Below are positions 1 to 10,680 of a stretch of 64,000 bases of DNA, one piece after another. Position numbers and translations under genes: made by a program. The stretch comes from Shinisaurus crocodilurus (Eukaryota > Chordata > Lepidosauria > Squamata > Shinisauridae). Every line of letters begins with the position of its first letter. The stretch's first letter is position 1. Where the stretch lies: assembly GCA_021292165.1 (NCBI GenBank), contig CM037877.1, positions 81,375,691 through 81,439,690 on the forward strand, given 5' to 3'. The notes below the pieces were generated by a model. It saw only the letters and a list, made by a program, of their open reading frames with translations. It did not search any database and was not told where the DNA came from.

Positions 1-401
1 GTAGTGCGTGCCCATTCATGAATGATGATTGTCTTGCAACCTAATATAATTAACCAATTGTGAATTCTACTAGACTAGTTTTTGATCAGCTTGACTCATA
101 TTGAAGAGTCAATTCAATTATTAAGTCCAGTGTGAACATTTTCAGTTACACAGTTCTTGTGGCAATGAATATTCTACTTGGACTGAGCTGACATTATAGT
201 TTATGACTTTATATTAAGACTGTACCCACTTTAGCCCCAACATTATTTGACTTCTATTAGTATCATTTTCCTAATAATACAGATCAGTAGATACCCTAGA
301 AATGTATTATTTCAACCTAGTTGAATTGGGGCAAGGGAGATTTGTTAGTGTCAGGTGTGCTGAATCATTGTCCCTGACACTTGCACACCCTATGGGGATC
401 C

Positions 402-1150
402 TGCACATAAGAAGAGCCATGCTGGATCAGACCAAGGGTCCATCTAGTCCAGCATCCTGCTCACACAGTGGCCAACCAGCTGCCAATGGGAAACCCACCA
501 GTAGGACATGAATGCAGCAGTACCCTCCCACCCATGTTCCCCAGGAACTGCTGAACATAGGCATACTGCCACTGATACTGGAGATAGCATATAGCCATCA
601 GAACTAGTAGCCATGGATAGCCTTCTCCTCCATGAATTTGCCAAATCCCCTTTTAAAGCTGTCCAAATTGGGGGCCATCACTATATCTTGTGGAATTGAA
701 TTCCATAGTTTAACTATGCACTGTGTAAACAAGTACTTCCTTTTATCTGTCCTGAATCTCCCATCAATCAGCTTCATGGGATGACCCCACTGGGTTCTAG
801 TGTTATGAGAGAGGGAGAAAAATGTCTCACACACTTTCTCCACATCATGCATAATATTGTACGCCTTTATCATGTCTTCCCTTATTCACCTTTTTTCTAT
901 GCTAAACAATACCAGATGTCGTAACCTTTCCTCGTAGGGGAATTGTTCCAGCCCCTTGATCATTTTAGTTGCCGTTTTCTGCACTTTTTTCATCTCTACA
1001 ATATCCTTTTTTAGGTGCAGTGACCAGAACTGTACACAGTATTCTAAGAGTTGTCACACCATAGATTTATACGAGGGAGTATGATATTGGCAGTTTTATT
1101 TTCAATTTCTTTCTTAATTATGCCTAACATGGAGTCTGCTAATCCCTGTG
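402..1150 (-). mobile_element. CR1-superfamily LINE 3' fragment
   Basis: On the minus strand 873-604 encodes a reverse-transcriptase C-terminal tail including RTQWGHPMKLIDGRFRTDKR and VVKLWNSIPQD-like text (here IVKLWNSIPQDIVMAP). The stretch 1150-874 continues the same element upstream as a decayed, frame-shifted ORF. 602-402 is its 3' untranslated region. The copy is 5' truncated and non-coding today. Confidence 0.8.
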
Positions 1151-1329
1151 CTGATCACTACTATTCCAAATAGAAGAACAAGATTGGCACAGGTGGTATA
1201 GTCCAATTCAGTGCTTGTAGAGCCAATTGGTACATCGTCAACTGGGTTACTGTCCCCCTCACTTCCCATTTATTGTGCTTCAGTTGCCGCGGAAAGCCTA
1301 TCCTAATTTATGTACTGAAATGTGCAACC

Positions 1330-1650
1330 CACCCTTCCCTTAAATCCCAGTCTGCCTAATAATAGTTAAAAACAGATTTTTAAAAGTCTTACATCGCTTC
1401 CGGGCAAGGCTCAGGCTTGGGTTTTGGCGGGCCTCCAGGGGAAGGGGCTTCCACAAGTCTGGGGCAGCCACCGAGAACGCCTCTTTAAGTGCCTTTTCCG
1501 TCTGGATTTGATGCACGGATGGTACCATTAAGAGATCGTTCTCGGCTGACCGTAGGGATCGCGATGGGACACGAGGGAAGTGGCGGTCTTTCAGGTATGC
1601 AGAGGCCAAGCCACTTGAGACGTGCAGCTTCACTCTCTCTATCGGCAAAA
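1330..1650 (-). mobile_element. L2/CR1-like LINE reverse-transcriptase C-terminal fragment
   Basis: The minus-strand reading 1648-1340 contains AFSVAAPDLWKPLPLEARQN and a KTFKNLFL-type tail. This is the typical last segment of L2/CR1-like reverse transcriptases (AFSVAAP.LWN.LP...). It is truncated on both sides. Confidence 0.75.
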
Positions 1651-1908
1651 TAGGATTGACAAGAATGATTCATTTTATGAAACAGAATAAAAGCCTCAGA
1701 TAAGGCAAAATGGTTATGTGTCATGTTTTATTAATTAGTTAATTATCTACTATGTACCAATCAATTAATACCAGATTAATATTAATTTGTTAATCATTTG
1801 CAGTTATACAGGTAATGGTTACAATTTTGAATTTACTGAGGTCAGTATAATTTTAATAACCCAACATTTCAACCCACACCCTCCAATTCAATGTATTCTA
1901 CCAAAACT

Positions 1909-2035
1909 GCATTAGGGTACAATCCTATGCATGTTTAGACAGAAAAAAGTCTGATAAATCCCAGACAAAAGTCCTACTGGCTGGGGCACGCTGGGAGTTG
2001 TAGGACTTTTGTTGTCTAAACATGATAGGTTTAGA
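1909..2035. mobile_element. Short palindromic nonautonomous element
   Basis: Ends read CCTATGCATGTTTAGACAG and, inverted, CTATCATGTTTAGACAACAA. The middle contains GCTGGGAGTTGTAGGACTTT. A sister copy with the same ends lies at 28229-28347. The family was not identified. Confidence 0.6.
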
Positions 2036-2454
2036 AAATCATAGCTTTTTAAAACCACCATTTTGATCTGTGATGGACTCAACTAAGGTTGACAAATGTA
2101 TTAAACCAGTTGATTGTGTGTATTGGGGGTGTGCTGGTGGAAGAGAATGTGGCCCTCAGATGTGTGTGAACTTTATGCTTCAAGTTCTCATATATTGTTC
2201 CTGGATGAATCCTAAGCAGGTGGTTCCTCTCGTTATTTCAAAAGATATACCAACGTTGGGGTTTTTTACATTCCCAAGGTGTGTGTGGAAACCATAGGAC
2301 CCAATCTGGATATACAGCTCAATTCTGATAGGAGGAGATATAATTCACTTCAGGTGAGAGTCACTGCCAGGGAGCATATTCCAGAAAAGAAAGAAAAAAT
2401 GGGCACAATTTATGCTTACAAAGATTCTGTCTGAGATTATAATCTCTGTATAGG

Positions 2455-2632
2455 ATATCATAGGATATCATAGGATCATAGAGTTGGAAGAGGCCTTCAA
2501 GGCCATCGAGTCCAACCCCCTGCTCAATGCAGGAAACTAGAGGAGGGGTCTCCCATCCAAGTAATAACCAGGCCTGACCCTGCTTAGCTTTCCACGCTCA
2601 GACAAGCTGAGCCAGCGTGAGCATGACAGTGG
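2455..2632 (-). mobile_element. 5S-rRNA-like SINE with CR1-like tail, copy A
   Basis: Read on the minus strand, it contains GGAAAGCTAAGCAGGGTCAG, GCCTGGTTATTACTTGGATG and GGAGACC. These match 5S rRNA through box A (AGCTAAGCAGGG) and box C (GATGGGAGACC). It then runs into GGGGGTTGGACTCGATGGCC and a tail of imperfect CTATGAT-type repeats, which is the 3' end typical of CR1. The 5' end is decayed. Confidence 0.85.
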
Positions 2633-3085
2633 TGTCACATGGGCAAATACATGGACTGATTCCAGGTCTGAGTCCACCTTTGGCAAAGTTTCCTCTGGCC
2701 AGCCACCTCTTACATTGGTGGATCCCCCCCACCCCTGCCCAGTAGGATTACCTGGTGGCCGGGCCACTATTTTAATTATCCACAGTGCCCCCAACATAGC
2801 TTCACTTTGGGACATTGTGTGTATCATGGTGAGCTGCTTGCAGATCCAGCCACCCCATGTGGAAGGCCCAGGTCTGGTATTAGCAGTAGTCCCTGCCAGG
2901 GCACTGGCACCCCAGCAGCTGCCCAAGGATGCAGGGTGCTGATCCTGATCCTGTGTAAATACAGTATTTTACATTTCTATAAATAAAATCAGTTCAGAGG
3001 CTGGAAAAGTGTGGTTTCCTTTCTCTCATAATGGCTGCTGGCAGAGAAAAACTGAAAACAATTCAAAAGAATTATGGCAACATAC

Positions 3086-3286
3086 CGTTCCAGAATTTCC
3101 CATTTACTTGCTTGCCTTTGGGATTTACACACTTTCCATGGAGCAGCTGTAAAATTCCTTTGCACCTAGTACAGTCATTATCGTTGAACCCCTTGCATGT
3201 TGCGCAGGTCCTGTGGCATGGTTCACATTCTTCTGTGACCTCGTCGCTGTAGAAACCAGCTCCACAGTCACTCACACATTTCCCAT
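3086..3286 (-). CDS. PCSK5: PCSK5 exon, PC5B furin-like Cys-rich repeat (last coding exon in window)
   Basis: This 201-base exon (2 + 66 codons + 1) encodes GKCVSDCGAGFYSDEVTEEC, then EPCHRTCATCKGFNDNDC and a stretch ending VNGKFWN. GKFWN is followed by a phase-1 donor (GTATGT), as in vertebrate PC5B, where the next exon continues with more Cys-rich repeats. The acceptor is GTTTCTGCTCTAG. No further exon is recognisable between here and position 1. Confidence 0.95.
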
Positions 3287-3499
3287 CTAGAGCAGAAACA
3301 CGAAGCGTTTATGTCATAAGGTTACTGATGCCAGCTAAGTAGTTTGTTTTGAGAGCTGAAAATACAGTGCACTGTCTGTTCTTATCAATAACTGGTGACC
3401 ACTTGCCATAGATGGTGTGGGCTAAAAGCATAATCACTCATGTTATATTTATTGTGAACTGACCAGAGAGTTTTGGCTATTGGGCAGGATAGAATTTTT

Positions 3500-3541
<42 letters not shown>
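3500..3541. repeat. ATC trinucleotide microsatellite
   Basis: About 14 uninterrupted TCA/ATC units. Confidence 0.95.
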
Positions 3542-3545
<4 letters not shown>

Positions 3546-5084
3546 TATCCACGATCCACCAGATATTTGGACCAGATTTTTGGAACCCCACTGCTCGGGT
3601 ACAACCCAGTACCTAAAAGTCAGTGAGGTATCGTCTGATTATGGGGCTAGTACCTAGTAGTGCTACTCTTTGTAACTGTTCTATCGTGATCTTATCAATA
3701 CCAATTCCACTCAAGTGTTTTTTTCAATTGTTTTGCATTGTTGACTTATTCATGATAGATGCAAGACATACTGAAACAAACTGGGGTACAATTGAATCAA
3801 CATCCTAATGTAGTTTACTTCTGAGTAAGCTCCTCTAGAGGATGTGTGTATTGTCCCCAATGCTAGGTCTAGAGAAACCTACTCAAGACCAAACTGCCAA
3901 AGCAGAGGTACAGATCTGACCACAATTTCTGGCATACTGCGTGAGCGGCCTTATATTAGAATCATAGGATAACTGGCAAACTTTCTCCAACCACTCCACT
4001 TGTCTGCTGCACTTTGGAATGTATGAAGAAACTGTAGAAAAACTGTGAGTCAGGGCCATAACATCACTTCCTTATAATATACAAAAGCTAACTTGTTTTA
4101 CCTCTGAACACAGAGAATCCAGTTTGAATAAGTGCAGATAACTCATGATAAGTGGACAGGGTATGTACATCTGGTCTTGTAACAAGTTCAATGTGCATTA
4201 AACAAGGGGGTATAGATTACAGGTATACATAAGTCTTGACTTTTAGAGTTAGCTGAATTTTTGTCTGCGTGCAACTTGATAACTATTCACAGGAATTGGA
4301 TTCATGTGGATTATGCCACAAGTCGCCTGCAAAAAGTCACCTGAGAAAAATGGTGTGAATTATTCTCAGGCTACAGTTTATACTATCCATTCATCTCTTA
4401 TACTTTTCTTTAAAAACTTTTTAATTTCTATAAAAAAACTAAAAACAACACAAAACATATAACAATAATTAACAAATCTAAAATGGACCTCCGCATCTTT
4501 CCACAGCAAATATAGGTAACAAATAATTTCTCTACTCAATAATAATAATAATAATAAAAAAGACATTCATCTCTTATACTGAACAAATTAAGTTTGCACT
4601 AACATGCTTGAAATGAAAGGAATGTTGGAGGCTCCATTAATAAATATCTTGCCCAAAAAGAGAGTAAGGGTTTGTCTCTGCATCTCACTGCTTCCATTTT
4701 GTGGAGCATTAAATGCCAAAAGGAGTCGGGGTATTTGGAAAAGGAATGGTATTGCAAGGTAAGGCCCTACACTGACCCCCATGCAGATAGCAACATCACA
4801 ATATATTATGAAAATCCTGTGGGATAGCCCTTGGGCTCCCCTACTGTGGGACTGACTGCAAGTCGGGATACTAAGGGGTTCCTCTGTCACAGCAGTGAAG
4901 TTGACACAGAACTTTCCCCCAAAGGAAATGACACCACACACAGGAATGAATAATCTGAAACAGTGTCATTACTGGTGTGATTACTATCACACAGGATACA
5001 TTTTAGATAGTACAGTAATACCTTGGATTACGAGCATAATTCGTTCTGGAACCATGCTCGTAATCCAAAATACTCGTACATCAA

Positions 5085-5252
5085 AGCGAGTTTCCCCATT
5101 AGAAATAATGGGAACTCCGCTGATTCATTCCACAACCATTTAATCACTGCTTTGCCCCATGGAGCCCCATGGAGGGAGCCGGCAAAGCAGTGATTAAATG
5201 GTTGTGGAACGAATCAGCGGAGTTCCCATTATTTCTAATGGGGAAACTCGCT
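5085..5252. repeat. Inverted repeat with 72-bp arms (71/72 matching)
   Basis: The arms are 5085-5156 and 5181-5252 with a 24-base spacer. The only mismatch I find is in GATTCATTCC versus GATTCGTTCC. It lies just inside the left end of the TA-flanked element. Confidence 0.9.
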
Positions 5253-5329
5253 GATGTGCTGGCTCCCGGCCGCGCCACGCCTTGCCTCCACTCGCTCTGC
5301 CAGGAGTGACCAGAAGGCGGGAGCTTCCT

Positions 5330-5790
5330 GCGAGGCGCAGCCGGGCTCGGCCGCCGCCTTGCGCTGCTGCTCCGGCTGGCCGAGTAGCCAGGAGGCGGGG
5401 GCTTCCATGGAGGCGAAGTGCCTCGCGCGCTGCCATGCCTGCTCCCGGGCAGGCTCCCAGGCTCCCGCCGCTTCGTACCTTTGAAAGCAGCAGCTCGCCT
5501 CTCCGCGGCGAGCCGCCCGCACCGCTGGTGGTCTCGTTGCGTCACATCCGGCCCTGTGACGGAGCTGGATGTGACGCGACGGGACCGCTGGCCACGCGGG
5601 CGGCTCGCCACAGAGAGGTGAGCTGCCGCTTTCAAAGGTACAAAGCGGCGGGAGCCTGGGAGCCTGCCCGGGAGCAGGCATGGCAGCGCACGAGGCGCTT
5701 CGCCTCCACGGAAGCCCCCGCCTCCTGGCCACTCGGCCGGCCGGCACAGCAGCGTGAGGCGGCCGCCGCGCCCGGCCGCCCCTTGCGGGA
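5330..5790. repeat. GC-rich palindrome, arms about 220 bp
   Basis: Sequence on either side of about 5560 reads as its own reverse complement, with scattered substitutions. Examples are GCAGGCTCCCAGGCTCCCGC on the left, its inverse on the right, and the GTCACATCC/GGATGTGAC pair next to the centre. CpG is very frequent. Arm limits are approximate. Confidence 0.8.
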
Positions 5791-6020
5791 AGCCCCCACC
5801 TCCTGGCTACTCGGTCGGCCGGAGCAGCAGCGCGAGGCGGCTGCCGAGCCCGGCCTCGCCTCGCCTCCAGGGATGCCCCCGCCTCCTGGCCACTCGGCCG
5901 GCCGGAGTAGCAGCGCGAGGCAGCGTCCAAGCCCGGCCACGCCTCACCTCCAGGGATGCCCCTGCCTCCTGGGCACTCGCTTGGCCGGCCAGCGCAGCAG
6001 TGCGAGGCGGCTGCTGCTTG
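5715..6020. repeat. Tandem repeat, about 78-83 bp unit, four copies
   Basis: The phrase CCTCCTGG followed by CACTCG-like text starts at 5721, 5799, 5882 and 5965. Each is followed by GGCCGG, an AGCAGCGCGAGGC-type block and CCAGGGATGCC-type text. The inverted form occurs at 5388 and, decayed, near 5307. Confidence 0.75.
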
Positions 6021-6930
6021 CTCAGCCGGCGCCTCGCATTGCTAGCATAAATTTAAATTTGAAAGACATCTCGCAACACGAGCTACATGTGGCAGCAGCG
6101 GGTCGTGTTGCGAAACTTGCTCGTCTTTCAAATGTAAATTTATGCCAAATTTTTCCTCGTCTTACGAGAAACTCGCAAACCGGGTTACTCGTAATCCGAG
6201 GTATTACTGTATAAGTTTTCAGATATGATTTATAATAGAACAGTTAAAAAAATAAGGGGCAGTATTCTATACTGCAGCTACACTTCCGCTACTTCTGTTG
6301 TGCTACCAGAACAAACTGCTAGCATAACAGGAATTAGCAGTTCCTGAAATAAGCATGGAAACGAGCAGGAATTAACATTTCCAGAATGGGGCAGGTCAGT
6401 GGAGCTCCCTTCTGAGAGCTCCTCTGACCTGCCCCGTTCCAGAAATGAATGTTACTGCCCATTTCTGATTGTTTTAGGAACTGCTAGTTCCTGTAGCACT
6501 AGCAGTTCATTTTGCTAGTGCAGGGGCAGCATAGGATACTGCCCAAGGATAACTCCATAGAAGTTTGCTTGTGAAGTTTCAGCACCTAATGATTTAAGCA
6601 TCCTGAACAAAATCTGACTGTTAGATAACTTATTGGATAAGAATACGGGGGGGGGGGGAGTACACAGGACAGGAGATCCCATTCTGCAAGCAGCAGCCTG
6701 TTTCTAAACTTTTTGCACCCTTAGACTATTTGAACCAGAAGATAATATGTGTTTATGTAAGTGGTGTCATTCTTAAAAAGGAAAGGGGGGGGGGCAAGTT
6801 GGGAACCTACAGTATCATATAATTCAGATTATAGTCTCTCTCTCAGCTAAATGCACATTTTGCTGTCCTGGGCAAGGTATGAGATCATTTTCAAGGCGCT
6901 AACGTGTAAAGTACTTGCAACTTTGCTTAC

Positions 6931-7073
6931 CTAGAAGAAAAAAACCTTCTTTACACCAGTAACATTCGTATTTGTCACAGCTTCTGCAATTTGGTTGGCA
7001 TTCTATGCAAAGGAGAGAATTTTCATCATTGTAGGTATTCTGAGGACAACTCCTATAGCATTGTTGATTGTAC
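6931..7073 (-). CDS. PCSK5: PCSK5 exon, PC5B furin-like Cys-rich repeat
   Basis: This 143-base exon (1 + 47 codons + 1) encodes YNQQCYRSCPQNTYNDENSL, then LCIECQPNCRSCDKYECYWC and KEGFFLL. CYWCxEGFFLLG is highly characteristic of PC5B. The acceptor has a run of ten or more pyrimidines ending CTTTAG, and the donor is GTAAGC. Confidence 0.96.
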
Positions 7074-7186
7074 CTAAAGAAAAAAAAAAGTACCCTTTTG
7101 ATACTGGCATTCCTCATCCTTGAGTTGGCAGGCAACGAAAGAATGGATAATGGTAGGTCAAACTTAACTGAAAGGAACGTGCATAA

Positions 7187-7343
7187 TCTATATATATAAA
7201 AGAAGGTGTCCTGACTGCCAGCACCCAGCCTAAGCGTTACACTTTCAGTCAGAGACACTGCATCTTTCCCATACATGTTTCTTTTTAAAACAATTATACC
7301 AAATCCTAAAATCCACGCGAGCGCAGCCACGGGCAACAGCTAG
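7187..7343 (+). mobile_element. Helitron-like nonautonomous element
   Basis: It begins TCTATATATATAAAAGAAGG and ends with GGGCAACAGCTAG. A GC-rich segment with hairpin potential (GCGAGCGCAGCCACGGGC) precedes the CTAG terminus. It sits exactly between A (7186) and T (7344), with no duplication and no TIR. TC at the 5' end, CTRR at the 3' end and A|T insertion are the Helitron hallmarks. At 157 bp it has no coding capacity. Confidence 0.75.
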
Positions 7344-7599
7344 TCCTTCATAAATGAATGACACATGGGGTAAGGATCAACTATTAAATGAAGGTTGGCA
7401 ATATTAATGCATGTGTCCTTAACTACAGTCGGCTTGAATTGCAGAAAGATCTCCCTTTCTCTCCCCACCCAAATGGCATCTTTTACTGAGCTCTGAAGCA
7501 TCTTTGGACACTCCACAGCATTTCAAAGGAAGCACTGTTTTGTTTCAGAAGAGAGAGAGGCGGGGGGAGGAGAAGGAGTAGTAGCAGTGATGAACTTAC

Positions 7600-7642
7600 A
7601 TGTAATAATTATGAATGCATGATGTACAGGTTCTTGGGTCAT
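7600..7642 (-). CDS. PCSK5: PCSK5 43-base small exon, PC5B
   Basis: This exon has 2 bases, 13 codons and 2 bases, and encodes DDPRTCTSCIHNYYM once both split codons are counted. The acceptor is CTTTTAATTCCAG and the donor a consensus GTAAGT. LDDPxTCTSC links the CSL of the exon at 20266 to the CYRSCPQ of the exon at 6931 and matches PC5B. It is the smallest exon in the window, with 12.6 kb of intron upstream and 0.5 kb downstream. Confidence 0.92.
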
Positions 7643-7973
7643 CTGGAATTAAAAGCAAATAAAACGTTGAAAACAAAATACTGTGCCAGTCCAAATGTAT
7701 CCGAATCTCATTTGACCAAATGGACAGTGAGGAAATCAAAAGTGTTGAGATGAACAGGAAATGCTATTATAGGGTTACCATAATGATGATGATGATGACA
7801 ATAACGAGGATTGTAATTTGTATAGTTTTGGTGAAAAATGGCTCCTTCATTATAAAGTCTCTCTTTTGACAGCCAGTTTGATTCAGAGGCTGGCTTAAAC
7901 TGAAAACATTTCTCTAACTCCATGAGGCAGAGTTCACCTTGAACATCCACAGTGTATATATCAAGGAATAAAC

Positions 7974-8373
7974 CAGGGCTGGGGAACTAGATTTAAGTGG
8001 GGTGCCAGATGAAACGGATGCTCGAGGAGCAGGGGCTGTGGCTAGGCCCCCTGGAGCATTCCTCCAGCTGGCGCCTTGGCCAGGGTGGCTTCTCCTGCCC
8101 CATACTTTCCCTCATTGGGGAGGGTGCTAGGCAGGTGAAGCACTTAGCATGCTGATTGCCATCCCAATTGGGGTAGTGAATGGTGCACTAAGGGAATTCC
8201 CACTCCAATCAGATCGAAGATAACCGCAGGGATTCCTCTTAGCGTGCCGCTTGCCCTTCCAATTGTAGGGGCAGGGCCTGTTGAAATGGACAGGGCCTTG
8301 GATGAAGCCCCATGGGCTGAATGGGCCAGTCTGATGGACCAAATTGGCCCATGGACCAGATGTTCCCCATCCT
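7974..8373. mobile_element. hAT-like nonautonomous element
   Basis: Ends are CAGGGCTGGGGAAC on the left and, inverted, CAAGGATGGGGAAC on the right. No matching 8-bp duplication survives. The adjacent sequence on the right is an L2-like LINE, so it may have inserted into or next to that LINE. Confidence 0.55.
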
Positions 8374-8375
8374 TG

Positions 8376-8880
8376 GTAACAGGGACAAGAAGGTCCGAAT
8401 GTATAACACCAATTCTGGCCTGCTTACACTGTCTACCTGTATGTTTCCAAACCCAATTCAAGGTGCTGGTTTTGACCTATAAAGCCTTACATGGCTTGGA
8501 ACCACAATGCTTCATCATCTAAGGTCCTCCTCCAGGTGCCCCCTCCAAGGGAGGCTCAGAAGGCCTCAGTAAGGGAGAGGGCCTTTTCAGTGGTGGCCTC
8601 CCTGATTATGGAAAAATCTCCCCAGTGAGGCCCACCTGGCACCCACATCTTTTCGGTGCCAGGTGAAGACCTTTCTCTTATCTCAGGCATTTGGCAGGAT
8701 GATGTTTTAATCAGGTCCTGGATTTTTCTTATTGTTGATTTATGTTTGTGCTGTCTGTTTACACATTTGTATGTAAAATGTTTTTATACTATGTATAATA
8801 TTGTATTTTAAAGGTTTGTAATCTTTGTAAACCAGCCAGAAAGCTTTGGCTGTATAGAAATGTAATAAATGAAAGGAAAT
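8376..8880 (+). mobile_element. L2-like LINE 3' fragment
   Basis: The plus strand encodes TPILACLHCLPV, then FKVLVLTYKALHGLEPQC, the L2/CR1-like reverse-transcriptase motif (HWLP...FK.L.LTFKAL.G..P.Y), after which frames break. The 3' end shows an L2-type untranslated region and an AATAAATGAAA-like tail. Confidence 0.75.
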
Positions 8881-8981
8881 CCATGGTATAAACCATGCAT
8901 TGACCAGGACAGCTGTCAGTAGGGGGTGTCCCATTTGGCAGAGGCAGCTGTAGATTCATCCCTGAATAACAGAAAAACCCC

Positions 8982-9010
8982 ATCTATCTGTCTATCTATC
9001 TATCTATCTC
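8982..9010. repeat. TCTA tetranucleotide microsatellite
   Basis: About seven TCTA/ATCT units. Confidence 0.9.
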
Positions 9011-9920
9011 CTAGCTATTTATACTACTTTTTATACTGCTTAATACTGTATACTAAATTCCCTTAGCAGTTCACATTAAACCTTGCCTCTACTTTCCCCT
9101 TTCGATCTATCCCTGACCCATGCGTATATAAATGTCTAAATATGTAAGGAGATGATCCCAATTTACATAGGAACCACTCCAAAGACAGCTCCCTCCTTCT
9201 ACTGCCTGGCAGTGGAAAAACATTCCTCCCATCGGTTTATCTAACACAGAGTGGAAAACCAGCCTCTCCTCTTAGAAGCGGGTTTGACAAACTTTTCTGC
9301 CTCAGCCCCTCCTTTCCTTGAGTCAGTTTGGTGAAAAAAAATGACTATTCCCCCCCCACCCACACAGACACGCACACATTTTCAACTATGCGGGTGAGAC
9401 AGCATCAACACCCACACAAGGGGCTTCTTCTGGAACTGTCTGCTTTGAATCGGTGACAGCCAGTGAGGCAGCCATTAGGTGAAACCACCAGTCGCCATGG
9501 TGTGGCAGCAGAGGGAAGCCGGCCCCTCCCACTATTACCTGCAGTTGTCTGGAGGTGTGGAGTGCCGCAGCCATCGCCGTGCGAGCACACAGAGGATGGT
9601 CACCCTGGAGCAAGCACAGGCTACTGATGTCACTGGGACAGCCATCTACTCAGCAACCATGCTGAGCTATGGGCGACGCCATCTCACACTTCCACCTAAA
9701 CGTAACTGGGAAAGGCCCCTCTCCTTCAATTGCCACACTGTGGTGACCAGCAATTTCATCTCAGTGAACTGCCTCTGTGGCTGGTGTAGCTTTGAAACCT
9801 TTCCCTCTCTCTCTGTGTACTCGGATAAACTACTTAATGGGGAATAGCACTCTGCCTAGTGAATCTGCAGGCAGAATCCCCTCCCCAACATACATGACTG
9901 TTCTTTCTCACATTATTAGA

Positions 9921-10131
9921 GAAAGAGTCAGTGTGGCATAGTGGTTAGAGGGTTGGACTGGGAGTCGGGAAATCCGGGTTCTAGTCCCCACTTGACCATG
10001 AAGCTCACTGGGTGACTTTGGGCCAATCACTGCCTCTCAGCCTAACCTACCTCACAGGGTTCTTGTGAGGATAAAATGGAGTGGAGGAGTTCCTTGCAGG
10101 AAAAAACATAATAAATAAATATAAATAAATA
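9921..10131 (+). mobile_element. tRNA-derived SINE of squamate type
   Basis: A tRNA-like head carries an A-box-like TGGCATAGTGGTTAGAGG and a B-box-like GGGTTCTAGTCC. The body then reads CTCAGCCTAACCTACCTCAC and AGGATAAAATGGAG, and it ends in an AATAAATA-rich tail. The body text is familiar from lizard and snake genomes. It is a SINE copy, not a functional tRNA gene, because the acceptor stem and anticodon arm do not close. Confidence 0.8.
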
Positions 10132-10440
10132 CTAGGTTTCACGGAGGCAGGAGAGATGGAGGAGAAACTTGCCATTTGCTTCGCCTGGGAATTGCCCCTC
10201 CGAAGTACCCTACCCTACCTTCCTGCTCAAGAGAGGTGTATGGACTTGGAGGCAGTGGTAGTGACTCATGCACAACTGTGTCAGGAGGACAGGTCGAGGG
10301 GAGCACAATCCATTACAATAGCACATTTAATGCACCATTGTGTCAGCTCTGACCTTTGTAACAGCCCTGTTACAAAGATTAATTTAAGATTGACTTTCAC
10401 ATCAGAAATATAATTGCTTGCACAGAGTAATTCCCACATA

Positions 10441-10680
10441 CAGGTAATGAGATAATCTTAAATTTGGTTCATCTCGAACTTTGAGAATTTCTCCAGTCTG
10501 AAGTTTGCTTTATTCCAAACTTTGAAAATTTATTTTAAAAATATGCTCACATAAAAATTCATAAGTATACCGTATATCCTAGTACAAGCATTTTCCATGC
10601 TGTTTTGCCTAATATGCACACTTTTTGCAATCAATTTTCCTAATATGATGCATTTTTAATGTTATTTCCCCTATGAAGCC
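10441..10680. repeat. AT-rich unclassified interspersed repeat
   Basis: It is characterised by TTGCCTAATATGCACA, TTGCAATCAATTTTCCTAAT and ATGCATTTTTAATGTTATTT. A clearly related copy lies at 31270-31690; weaker relatives may lie at 16830-17150 and 48880-49090. Family unknown to me. Confidence 0.55.

Larger units (their letters stand above)
1..3085 (-). other. PCSK5: PCSK5 intron (partial) downstream of the last visible exon
   Basis: This stretch holds a CR1-type LINE fragment (402-1150), an L2-like LINE fragment (1330-1650), a palindromic element (1909-2035) and a 5S-like SINE (2455-2632), each listed separately. Positions 1-401, 1650-1908, 2036-2454 and 2633-3085 show nothing I can name. 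No GT-AG-bounded Cys-rich frame continuing GKFWN was found. Confidence 0.7.
5013..6209. mobile_element. TA-flanked TIR element (Tc1/mariner-like, Tigger-type ends), nonautonomous, GC-rich interior
   Basis: The left end is CAGTAATACCTTGGATTACG. The right end, inverted, is CAGTAATACCTCGGATTACG. Both are flanked by TA (5011-5012 and 6210-6211), the duplication made by Tc1/mariner transposases. No transposase is present. The interior holds a 72-bp-arm inverted repeat (5085-5156 with 5181-5252), a large GC-rich palindrome (about 5330-5790) and roughly 80-bp tandem units. The long open frames here (for example 5282-6214) are by-products of GC richness, not genes. Related ends recur at 31135 and 63669. 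Confidence 0.85.
3287..6930 (-). other. PCSK5: PCSK5 intron
   Basis: It contains an ATC microsatellite (3500-3541) and the 1.2-kb TA-flanked TIR element (5013-6209). The AT-rich stretch 4370-4570 may be an L1-type 3' end, which I cannot confirm. The rest (3542-4370, 4571-5010, 6212-6930) shows no coding or RNA feature. Short G runs occur at 6647-6658 and 6785-6794. Confidence 0.7.

Noticed and set aside
1..3085. PC5A terminal exon downstream of the last visible exon
   Set aside because: I first looked here, but the PC5A tail is at 47856-47971, directly after the shared exon, which matches the known gene order.
5715..6020. CRISPR-like array
   Set aside because: Tandem units of about 80 bp without conserved short repeats and unique spacers, in a eukaryotic intron.
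5235..6214. Two long open frames (231 and 310 residues) on opposite strands
   Set aside because: They read through palindromic and tandem GC-rich DNA of a transposon; the two strands encode similar Ala/Arg/Pro/Ser-rich text because the DNA is self-complementary.
8144..8461. 105-residue frame on minus
   Set aside because: Overlaps hAT-like and L2-like repeats; antisense of the LINE; no domain.
9921..10000. tRNA gene
   Set aside because: A- and B-box-like motifs are present, but no cloverleaf closes and the sequence continues into a SINE body and A/T-rich tail.
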